NCBI GenBank assembly: GCA_964431105.1
Contig: CAYSIR010000041.1
Location: 1 to 23,831 of the forward strand
DNA length: 23,831 bases
Direction of reading: 5' to 3'
From: RECH01 sp964431105
GTDB taxonomy: Bacteria > Cyanobacteriota > Cyanobacteriia > RECH01
The notes beneath the pieces were generated by a model. That model was not told where the DNA came from. It saw only the letters and a list, made by a program, of their open reading frames with translations, and ran no database searches. Numbering within the stretch: position 1 is the stretch's first letter; the number at the start of each line of letters is the position of its first letter. Shown here piece by piece: positions 1-6,350 of the stretch. The position numbers and the translations under genes were made by a program.

Positions 1-734
1 ATGTTTCCATCACGAGAATAGTTCAGTTTGAAAATCCAGCCTGACTGTAATACGCTATGGCCAGTTGGCGATTGATTGTCTGGGTGCAGTCATGTTTAGA
101 TAGCGAGCTAAGCCCTTAGTAAGCAGGGGCGATCGCGCCATTGTCACCTCATCTACCTGCGAACGCTTAGACGGCGATCGGGGTCAACATCCAAATATTT
201 TATGTGCAACAGCCAACGGCCGAGCGCAGGGAAATGGAGGAGCCAGAGTTTGAGATGTCAGCCTACAGAGATATGCTAAATTGTCCTGACCTGATGCCGC
301 TGCCCAGCTAGTTAGTTGCACAGCCCAGTTCGGGCGACCAGTGTTCCATGCCGCGATCGCATTTCTCGACCCCCTGCCATCTCAATCGATGAGTCCATGC
401 AAACTGTGTGAATCCCACTGACGGCGGCTCCCTGCGATCGCGCTTGCTCGGAATTCCCAATCTCATCGTCACATCTCATCCATTCTCATCGGTAGAGTGA
501 TACCTATTTCTCACTATGCGGCAAACCTAAAATTTCCTATGTGCCTTGCCAAAGACAGCCGCTAGCGATCATCTACATTTTCAAAGCGGGTACCCGTCCA
601 TTGAGCGTGTTACCATCATTTACTTAAACTAGGCAGCAATTCAGCCCTAGCCAACGGCATCCCCTCTGAAGCCAGCAATTCGCATTTCAACTCGACCGCT
701 TAATCTGATCGACATTACTCAGCCGGAGTTATTT
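1..734. other. Intergenic region without a recognisable gene
   Basis: No reading frame of useful length or recognisable protein similarity is visible on either strand. I also see no tRNA-like cloverleaf. The stretch holds three HIP1 octamers (GCGATCGC near 129, 353 and 434), three copies of TCTCATC (461, 474, 484), and a 10-bp palindrome CGGGTACCCG near 587. The right end must carry the promoter of the gene starting at 735. The left part could be a decayed gene or the 3' flank of a gene outside the window, but nothing in the sequence settles that. Confidence 0.6.
601..629 (+). promoter_or_regulatory. Possible weak promoter of the 735 gene
   Basis: TTGAGC (601-606) and TTAAAC (624-629) are separated by 17 bp, about 105 bp before the start codon. 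Both hexamers are only partial matches to the sigma-70 consensus, so this is a suggestion from spacing and position only. Confidence 0.22.
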
Positions 735-1088
735 ATGGCACGCTATACAAGCTTGTTTACTCTCGAAGCTCACGTAGAGCGCTTCTCAGAGTTGCTTGCT
801 GAGATGTTGAAAATTTGCAATTTTGACATTATTTACGACACAGGCGATTACCTCATGGCGCGGGAAGTGCCCGGTGAAGTTGTCTTCGGCAAGCTTGTTA
901 CGGTCGAGGCATTAATCGATCGCGGGATTAACGAATCATCTGAGATTCGTCTCAAGTTTGTGGTTAAAAACGAAGAGCTACCGCTGCATACGCAGAACCA
1001 CTGTCGTCTGATGTTCGATCGCATCAACCAAGCAATGGCCAATCACTGCGACTGGAAATTGGTAGACCAAGCCGCAACGCCGAATTAA
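735..1088 (+). CDS. Conserved cyanobacterial hypothetical protein, 117 aa
   Basis: A small soluble protein with no signal peptide, transmembrane segment or metal-binding motif that I can see. The start is supported by GGAG at 725-728, six bases before the ATG. The N-terminal half reads as a compact alpha/beta protein. It contains the stretch CNFDIIYDTGDYLMAREVPG (about residues 28-47) and later FVVKNEELPLHTQNHCR (about 75-91), which I recognise from memory as conserved in a cyanobacterial family of unknown function. I do not know its role and no neighbour suggests one: the next gene, an FHA protein, converges on it. Balanced composition and a good ribosome site make it a real gene. Confidence 0.8.
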   Translation: MARYTSLFTLEAHVERFSELLAEMLKICNFDIIYDTGDYLMAREVPGEVVFGKLVTVEALIDRGINESSEIRLKFVVKNEELPLHTQNHCRLMFDRINQAMANHCDWKLVDQAATPN

Positions 1089-1105
1089 TGCGGCGTGCTA
1101 ATTCG
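1081..1105 (+). terminator. Hairpin overlapping the stop codon of the 735 gene
   Basis: CGAATTA (1081-1087) and TAATTCG (1099-1105) form a perfect 7-bp stem with an 11-nt loop. The TAA stop codon lies in the stem and first loop base. No T-run follows, so this is a weak terminator candidate or only an mRNA end structure. Confidence 0.25.
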
Positions 1106-1254
1106 ACGCAGCAGTAGCGGCTGTGGTGGATTCCCTAGCTGCATGAGGTTTACGCCACTGGACTTCAGGCGACAATCCTGTTCGCCTTGAAAATTCGCCT
1201 CGAAAACTTAATCTGAACAACAGCTAAGCGCCGCTGACTGCAAGCCGGTGATTG

Positions 1255-1327
1255 ATAGCTGTCTGTAATCTTCAAGCTGTCTGTGAGCGAGAAGCATCAC
1301 GGACAAGCTATCTGTCAAGCCATCTGT
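1255..1327. repeat. Four degenerate 12-bp repeats (CAAGCTRTCTGT-like)
   Basis: Copies lie at 1255-1266 (ATAGCTGTCTGT), 1273-1284 (CAAGCTGTCTGT), 1304-1315 (CAAGCTATCTGT) and 1316-1327 (CAAGCCATCTGT). The last two are directly adjacent. They fill the gap between two convergent genes and overlap no supported reading frame. Function is unknown. They may be the remains of slippage duplications. Confidence 0.6.
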
Positions 1328-1349
1328 TTTGCCTATCAGCGCTGCTTTA

Positions 1350-1390
1350 GACAAAACTAGCCGATCGCCTATCAGGGAGCGATCGGCTAG
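1350..1390 (-). terminator. Rho-independent terminator of the FHA gene
   Basis: CTAGCCGATCGC (1357-1368) and GCGATCGGCTAG (1379-1390) form a perfect 12-bp stem with a 10-nt loop. Read on the minus strand, the hairpin begins about 21 bases after the FHA stop codon and is followed directly by TTTTGTCT. A GC-rich stem plus T-run in the correct orientation makes a convincing intrinsic terminator. Both arms contain a HIP1-like GATCGC core, so HIP1-derived sequence seems to have been used to build it. Confidence 0.8.
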
Positions 1391-1410
1391 CGCCACAATT
1401 CTTGAACGCT

Positions 1411-1869
1411 CTAAACATTCAAGTCTGTATCCGGCTCGTCGTCGTCATCCTCCTCATCCTCCTCAACCATATTGGGGCTGATGAGCGTGATGTCGAACTC
1501 ATCTGGCGGAACCGTAGCAATGGCATCGCGTTTCAGAGCGTAATAAATGGCATATACCTGCGGCCCGAAGACGATCTTGTCTTCATCTTGAAGATCGTGG
1601 GCTTGAACTTTGCGACCGTTAATCAATAGCCCATTTGCACTGGGCTTCCCCTTTAGGTTGCCATCAACGATGCGGTAATAATAGCTTCCATCTTCATTCG
1701 GCAACTGCACCAGCGTGGCATGACGACGAGATACAAACTGGGACACCAACCGGATATCGCATTTCGCGTCTCGACCAATCGAATAGACCGGACTATCCAG
1801 GTTGAACTCTCGCCGTCCTTTGTTGTCTTCTATGATAAACAGGTGATTTTGGTGAGGTTCTGAAGGCAT
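1411..1869 (-). CDS. FHA domain protein with acidic C-terminal tail
   Basis: A 152-aa cytoplasmic protein counted from the ATG at 1869. A TTG two codons upstream could also start it, and neither has a clear Shine-Dalgarno site. The forkhead-associated fold spans about residues 8-112, with the expected phosphothreonine-binding landmarks: GR at 32-33, SRRH at 47-50 and NG at 79-80. FHA domains bind phosphothreonine peptides, so it likely reads the output of Ser/Thr kinases, but no kinase or phosphatase is nearby and the partner is unknown. The last 20 residues are almost entirely Asp/Glu (about 136-149), encoded by a GAG/GAC-rich run. It is monocistronic: about 515 bp separate it from ctaA upstream, and an intrinsic terminator follows. 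The domain call is secure, the biological role is not. Confidence 0.88.
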   Translation of the reverse strand: MPSEPHQNHLFIIEDNKGRREFNLDSPVYSIGRDAKCDIRLVSQFVSRRHATLVQLPNEDGSYYYRIVDGNLKGKPSANGLLINGRKVQAHDLQDEDKIVFGPQVYAIYYALKRDAIATVPPDEFDITLISPNMVEEDEEDDDDEPDTDLNV

Positions 1870-2384
1870 TGACAACAGGTAGTTGCGACAATTAGTGGAT
1901 GAAAAATACGGTGAACGATACGGTCATCAGGGGTGTCCCCAGCGAGGGTAATCACATTGAAATGAGCTTGAAACACATTCGGCAATTCACACACTCTAGA
2001 TGACTAGGGTAGTTTGCAAACGAGGCGGCTATGACGGAGTTGGATGTGGCTTAGCGATCGCAGCGATCGCCTCCGAACTCATGGTTGGCCCCTTAGCGTT
2101 GCTAGACTCCTGATCGAATTTTCTCGGTCTGGGTGGATGATGGTGGATGATGGAAAAGGGGCTAGGTGCGACGGTGGCATGATTGGGGTTAGCTTAGACC
2201 GGCGTTAGAAATTCTTAGTTCTTTGAACATTGAAGAAAACTAGCGATCGCTAGTCGAGTCTAATCTCCAACCATTTATCGCCCTAGATATCCGCTCTAGA
2301 TATTTAGATAACTCTAAAGCATATCAACTCTAGACACCAATAATACTCTACCTGTTGCTGAGTAGCACAAGCTGTTAGCATCCC
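1870..2384. other. Intergenic region with short repeats, no gene
   Basis: This 515-bp gap separates two minus-strand genes and must hold the ctaA 3' end and the FHA promoter. It contains a tandem pair of HIP1 units (AGCGATCGC twice, 2053-2070), an exact 10-bp tandem duplication (GGTGGATGAT, 2132-2151), and a 16-bp perfect palindrome ACTAGCGATCGCTAGT (2239-2254) centred on HIP1. An AT-rich patch near 2283-2318 repeats CTAGATAT. I see no coding sequence and no clear terminator for ctaA. Confidence 0.6.
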
Positions 2385-4793
2385 TTAAAACGAACGCTGG
2401 ATTGGATGGCGGTAGAGCAATAGAGAGTTTGAGACAACTGTGACCGAACTGAACGCCATCAGGGCCCCAGCTACGGGTGGACTCAGCAAAATCCCGAATC
2501 CAGGCAACAGTAGCCCCATGGCAAGGGGAATGCCGATGAAATTATAGGCGAAGGCCCAAAATAGATTTTGGCGAATTTTGTTAAAGGTGGCTTGGCTGAG
2601 GTCAATGGCAGCCACCACATCGGTTAAGCGATCGCGCATCAAAATAATTTCAGCCGTTTCGATGGCAACTTCAGTGCCGGAATGTAATGAAATCCCAACG
2701 TTGGCCTGCGCTAGGGAGGGTGCATCGTTAATTCCGTCGCCAATCATGGCAACCTGTTGACCGTTGGCTTGCAGTTGGGCGATCGCCTGGGCTTTGTCTG
2801 TGGGGCGGCTGCCTGCCAAGACGTGGTTCGCTGGAATGGACAGGCGGCGGGCAATGGCGATCGCTGCCGTTGGGCGATCGCCCGTCATCAGCATCACGGT
2901 TAGACCCATATCATGCAGGCGCTGCACCGTGGCTTGGGCATCAGGACGTAGGGTGTCTGCCACCGCAATCACGCCGATCGCCGCTGCGGCTTCTGCCACA
3001 TACACCACCGTTTTGCCAGACTCCGCCAGATGATTAGCGGTCTGTGCTAGAGAGGCATCAATGGAAACGGAGGCTGACTCTAGCCATTCGGCTGTGCCAA
3101 CCCGAATGAGGCGATCGCCGACTTGGGCTGCAACGCCTGCACCAACTTCGGTTTGAACATCGCTGGCGGGCAGTAGGTCTAAGTCCTGCTGCTGGGCGGC
3201 CGTCGTAATTGCGGCTGAAATCGGATGGTGCGTGCCTTGTTCGACGGTTGCGGCCAACTGCAAGAGGCGATCGCCCGTCAGGTCACCATGGGGCACACAG
3301 TCTGTTACCGTTGGCTGCCCCATGGTTAGGGTTCCGGTTTTATCAAACACGACTGTTGTTAAGCGATGCACTTTTTCTAGTACATCTCCGCCGCGCAGCA
3401 GTAGCCCTTGCTCCGCACCAATGCCCGACCCCACCAAAATAGCAGTCGGTGTGGCCAAGCCCAACGCACAGGGGCAGGCAATGACTAACACGGCGATCGC
3501 AATTTTTAGACTGAGCAAGAGCGGCGAAACCGTGGCCATCTCCATACTGTCCGTGCTGCCGTGCATCAGGCTGAGGTCGCTAGTCAGTACCGCCGGCCAA
3601 ACGCGGGTGCCCACCCCAAACCAAAACAGAAAGGTAAGGCTGGCGATCGCCATGATGCCATAGGTGAAATAACCCGCCACCGTATCGGCCAGTCGCTGAA
3701 TCGGAGCTTTGCGCGTTTGGGCTGTTTCCACCAGTTGAATAATTTGAGCAAGCGTTGTTTCTGCACCAATGCGGGTGGCTTTGATGGCGATCGCGCCTGA
3801 CTGGTTCAAACTGCCAGCAATCACCCCATCCCCCGGTTGCTTAGTCACCGGTAGTGATTCTCCGGTCAAGATAGATTCATTGACCGTCGTCTGCCCTAGG
3901 ATAACCTCACCATCCACCGGAATTTTGTCACCCGGACGTACCTGTAGCCACTGCCCGACCTGCACCTGCTCGGACGGAATTTCCTGCACCGCGGCCGTAA
4001 GCGATCGCGCCGGATCAGCGGTATCCGTAATCAACCGCGCCACCGTCGGCCGCAGGGCCAGCAGTGCTTTGAAGGCACTGGCCGCCCGCCGCCGGGCCCG
4101 CTGCTCCAGCGTTCGCCCCAGTACAATAAAGCCGACCAGCATGACGGGTTCATCAAAAAAACATTCCCAGTTGAGCTGCGGCCACAGCAGGGCGACCACG
4201 CTGGTGCTGTAGGCCGTTAATGTCCCTAGCCCTACCAGCGTATTCATGTTGGGCGACCCATGCCGCAGCCCACGCCAGCCATCAACGATGATTTCACGCC
4301 CCGGCAACAGCAGCGCGAGGGTCGCGAGTCCCCAATGAAACCAAATGTGGCTGAGTAGGGGAACCGATGGCAAGCCGACGTGATCCAAATGCCCAATGGT
4401 GGATAGCAGCAGCAATCCTGCGGCGATCGCTAAGTTCCAGTAAAGCGGTGCATCTTGCGTTGTTGAATCAGCGGCATCCGCAGGCGAGGCATCGAGCGAT
4501 CGCACCTGGCTGGGAAATCCCGCATCGGTGAGGCGATCGGCCAACCCCTGACTATCCGTGTCGGGATCGCACTCCACAATCGCCATCTCAGTCACCAGGT
4601 TTACGGTAGCGTTCACGACTCCCGCACACTGAGTAAGCTGATTTTCGACCGCACGCACGCACCCGGCACATTTCATGCCGCCCACATCCAGAATGATGCT
4701 GTGTTCAGCGGATGAAGCCGTGGACACGTCCGTCTGAGCCGTTGACTGAGTAGACTGCTCAGGGGTTGTTGAAGAATTTGAAGCCGTTTGCAT
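2385..4793 (-). CDS. ctaA: Copper-transporting P1B-type ATPase CtaA
   Basis: An 802-aa inner-membrane heavy-metal pump. A Gln/Ser/Thr-rich leader (1-30) precedes one HMA domain with the metal-binding GMKCAGC (C42, C45). The catalytic core is complete: TGES (310-313), CPC in membrane helix 6 (440-442), DKTGT with phosphorylated D484, the HP pair (523-524), and GDGIND (685-690). Cu(I) selectivity is supported by Y750-N751 in helix 7 and M779xxSS in helix 8. The sequence resembles cyanobacterial CtaA more than PacS: GMKCAGC rather than a GMGC-type motif, the PNMN and CFFDEPVML stretches, and a Met/His-containing loop (about 408-420). CtaA works in copper supply to plastocyanin and cytochrome oxidase. 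The direction of transport has been debated for the family. It is divergent from hisA, with no copper chaperone or regulator adjacent. The ATG start has no clear ribosome site. Confidence 0.9.
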   Translation of the reverse strand: MQTASNSSTTPEQSTQSTAQTDVSTASSAEHSIILDVGGMKCAGCVRAVENQLTQCAGVVNATVNLVTEMAIVECDPDTDSQGLADRLTDAGFPSQVRSLDASPADAADSTTQDAPLYWNLAIAAGLLLLSTIGHLDHVGLPSVPLLSHIWFHWGLATLALLLPGREIIVDGWRGLRHGSPNMNTLVGLGTLTAYSTSVVALLWPQLNWECFFDEPVMLVGFIVLGRTLEQRARRRAASAFKALLALRPTVARLITDTADPARSLTAAVQEIPSEQVQVGQWLQVRPGDKIPVDGEVILGQTTVNESILTGESLPVTKQPGDGVIAGSLNQSGAIAIKATRIGAETTLAQIIQLVETAQTRKAPIQRLADTVAGYFTYGIMAIASLTFLFWFGVGTRVWPAVLTSDLSLMHGSTDSMEMATVSPLLLSLKIAIAVLVIACPCALGLATPTAILVGSGIGAEQGLLLRGGDVLEKVHRLTTVVFDKTGTLTMGQPTVTDCVPHGDLTGDRLLQLAATVEQGTHHPISAAITTAAQQQDLDLLPASDVQTEVGAGVAAQVGDRLIRVGTAEWLESASVSIDASLAQTANHLAESGKTVVYVAEAAAAIGVIAVADTLRPDAQATVQRLHDMGLTVMLMTGDRPTAAIAIARRLSIPANHVLAGSRPTDKAQAIAQLQANGQQVAMIGDGINDAPSLAQANVGISLHSGTEVAIETAEIILMRDRLTDVVAAIDLSQATFNKIRQNLFWAFAYNFIGIPLAMGLLLPGFGILLSPPVAGALMAFSSVTVVSNSLLLYRHPIQRSF

Positions 4794-5024
4794 AAAACTG
4801 TGATGAACTAAAAAGCAATGCGATCCAACGTCAGCGCTCCATCCCGGCGATCGCTAGACACTAAAAGCCATGCTCGATCAGGCCAGAGCGATGGGTAACC
4901 GGTGGACTGATGGGTACTGCCTATTTCAAACTTAAAGGATGCATCGCCAGGCTTGCAGGAATCCCCCATGTTTCTTTAAGCTTGAAACCTTGGCAGTTTT
5001 GGTGCGATCGCAGCCTCAACTATT

Positions 5025-5052
5025 CCAGCATTGCAAATCCAGCATTGCAAAT
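5025..5052. repeat. Exact 14-bp tandem duplication upstream of hisA
   Basis: CCAGCATTGCAAAT occurs twice without spacing (5025-5038, 5039-5052), 77 bp before the hisA start. Fourteen is not a multiple of three, so the duplication would shift any reading frame crossing it. This argues that the open frame upstream of 5129 is not translated. Confidence 0.9.
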
Positions 5053-5056
5053 CAGC

Positions 5057-5072
5057 GCGGCAACTGTGCCGC
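5057..5072 (+). other. Perfect hairpin in the hisA leader
   Basis: GCGGCA (5057-5062) and TGCCGC (5067-5072) form a 6-bp GC-rich stem with the tetraloop ACTG, about 57 bases before the hisA ATG. No T-run follows, so it is not an intrinsic terminator. It may simply structure the 5' UTR. Confidence 0.4.
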
Positions 5073-5128
5073 AGGCTATCCCGCAATCCGCACAATCGCA
5101 CTTGTTCGCGCTATCCCAGGAAAAACTC

Positions 5129-5902
5129 ATGCAGATCATTCCAGCTATTGATCTACTCGATGGAAAATGTGTTCGCCTGTATCAAGGGGACTACAGCCAG
5201 TCTGAAGTGTTTGATGAAAATCCGGTTGCCGTGGCTCAGCGATGGGTTAACCAAGGGGCAACGCGGCTGCATCTCGTGGATTTAGATGGCGCAAAGGCTG
5301 GGCATCCAGTCAACCAACCCGCGATCGCCGCCATTGTCAATGCGGTGAAAGTTCCGGTTCAATTGGGAGGCGGCCTGCGCGATCGCCAAAGCGTCACCGA
5401 TGTTTTGAACCTAGGCATCCAAAGCGCGATTCTCGGAACCGTAGCCGTCGAACATCCTGACCTCGTTGCCGAACTCTGTCAGCAATTTCCCGATCGCATC
5501 ACCGTTGGCATTGATGCCCGCGATGGCAAAGTTGCTACCCGTGGCTGGTTGGAAACCTCGGAAGTAGAGGCGATTGACTTGGTGAAACAGATGGCAGCGG
5601 CTGGCGTTAGCGCGATCATTTATACCGATATTCATCGAGATGGAACTCTCCAAGGTCCCAATAAAGCCGCGCTACGAGACGTGGCGATCGCCAGCCGCGT
5701 TCCAGTGATCGCCTCCGGTGGCATCAGCGGCACTCGTGACCTATTGGGGCTATTGGCCCTAGAATCCCTGGGCGTGTCGGGTGTCATTATTGGGCGTGCC
5801 CTCTACACTGGAGCCATTACCATCACCGAAGCCATTCGTGCCATTGGTTCCGGACGCATCCAGGACATTCCCCCCAACTTTGGCTCATCAGCGTTAGCTT
5901 AG
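5129..5902 (+). CDS. hisA: Phosphoribosylformimino-5-aminoimidazole carboxamide ribotide isomerase HisA
   Basis: A 257-aa (beta-alpha)8 barrel enzyme that opens the ribose ring of ProFAR to PRFAR, the fourth step of histidine synthesis, in the cytoplasm. The N-terminus MQIIPAIDLLDGKCVRL carries catalytic D8, and the second acid is D129 in VGIDARDGK. Phosphate-binding glycines are visible in QLGGGLR (about 78-84) and ASGG near the C-terminus. I chose the ATG at 5129 because AGGAAAA lies just before it, the length then matches the family, and the 73 codons upstream look non-coding and contain a frame-breaking duplication. hisA is monocistronic: ctaA diverges upstream and a hairpin follows the stop. 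Histidine genes are scattered in cyanobacteria, consistent with hisD lying 5 kb away. Confidence 0.96.
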   Translation: MQIIPAIDLLDGKCVRLYQGDYSQSEVFDENPVAVAQRWVNQGATRLHLVDLDGAKAGHPVNQPAIAAIVNAVKVPVQLGGGLRDRQSVTDVLNLGIQSAILGTVAVEHPDLVAELCQQFPDRITVGIDARDGKVATRGWLETSEVEAIDLVKQMAAAGVSAIIYTDIHRDGTLQGPNKAALRDVAIASRVPVIASGGISGTRDLLGLLALESLGVSGVIIGRALYTGAITITEAIRAIGSGRIQDIPPNFGSSALA

Positions 5903-5908
5903 GTTCAG

Positions 5909-5934
5909 GCATTAACCGGCCATGAGGTTAATGC
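5909..5934 (+). terminator. Hairpin just after hisA, probable terminator
   Basis: GCATTAACC (5909-5917) and GGTTAATGC (5926-5934) form a perfect 9-bp stem with an 8-nt loop, seven bases after the hisA stop. There is no T-run (GTGGGCGC follows), so it is not a classical intrinsic terminator. It may still stop transcription or protect the 3' end. Confidence 0.5.
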
Positions 5935-6350
5935 GTGGGCGCAACTATCGGCAAACGGCTCTGGCGAAGAATGCTATGCTGAACAGACTGTGTTCTCCAA
6001 CACAAAATAGCGCGCCAGTGTAGTGGCGATCGCGCTCAGTGCTACTATGATTCGACATTGCCACCTGCACGGCGATTTCTTTCACTGAAGTGAAACCACT
6101 CTAAAATGTCTTCGGTAATGTCTTCGGTTGCAGCCTGTTAGAACGCTCTGAGCGCGATCGCCCCATCCAAGACAGCCGCCACGCTGCCAGCCCATGCGTT
6201 GACCGACATCTCTCAGTCCATCTATCCGCCAGCCGCTTTCCCCTCCCTAACCTCATCACCGCTATCCTCCGTCCAAACCCGTCTGACTTATGATGCCGAA
6301 TTGCCTTCCAACCGTCCCCCATAGCGGCTAACCTCAGTTTTTCCAGGTTT
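5935..6350. other. Intergenic region before the antiporter, small inverted repeats
   Basis: I see no gene in these 416 bp. They contain TGTGTT/AACACA (5989-5994/5999-6004, loop CTCC), TTTCACT/AGTGAAA (6080-6086/6089-6095), HIP1 octamers near 6025 and 6154, and a 12-bp tandem duplication (6105-6128). The TTTCACT/AGTGAAA dyad is compact enough to be a dimeric regulator site for the antiporter gene, but that is inference from symmetry only. Confidence 0.45.
6105..6128. repeat. Exact 12-bp tandem duplication
   Basis: AATGTCTTCGGT is present twice head to tail (6105-6116, 6117-6128) in the non-coding leader region of the antiporter gene. No reading frame I support covers it. Confidence 0.9.

Larger units (their letters stand above)
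4794..5128. other. Divergent promoter region of ctaA and hisA
   Basis: This 335-bp gap must carry both promoters. It contains HIP1 sites, a 14-bp exact tandem duplication (5025-5052) and a small perfect hairpin (5057-5072) close to hisA. The hisA reading frame stays open back to 4910, but I regard that part as untranslated. I could not identify a convincing -35/-10 pair or a metal-regulator operator. Confidence 0.5.

Noticed and set aside
4910..5128. 73-codon N-terminal extension of HisA in the same frame
   Set aside because: The canonical HisA start MQIIPAIDLL at 5129 has its own ribosome site and gives the family length. The extension has no family similarity and contains a 14-bp (frame-shifting) duplication.
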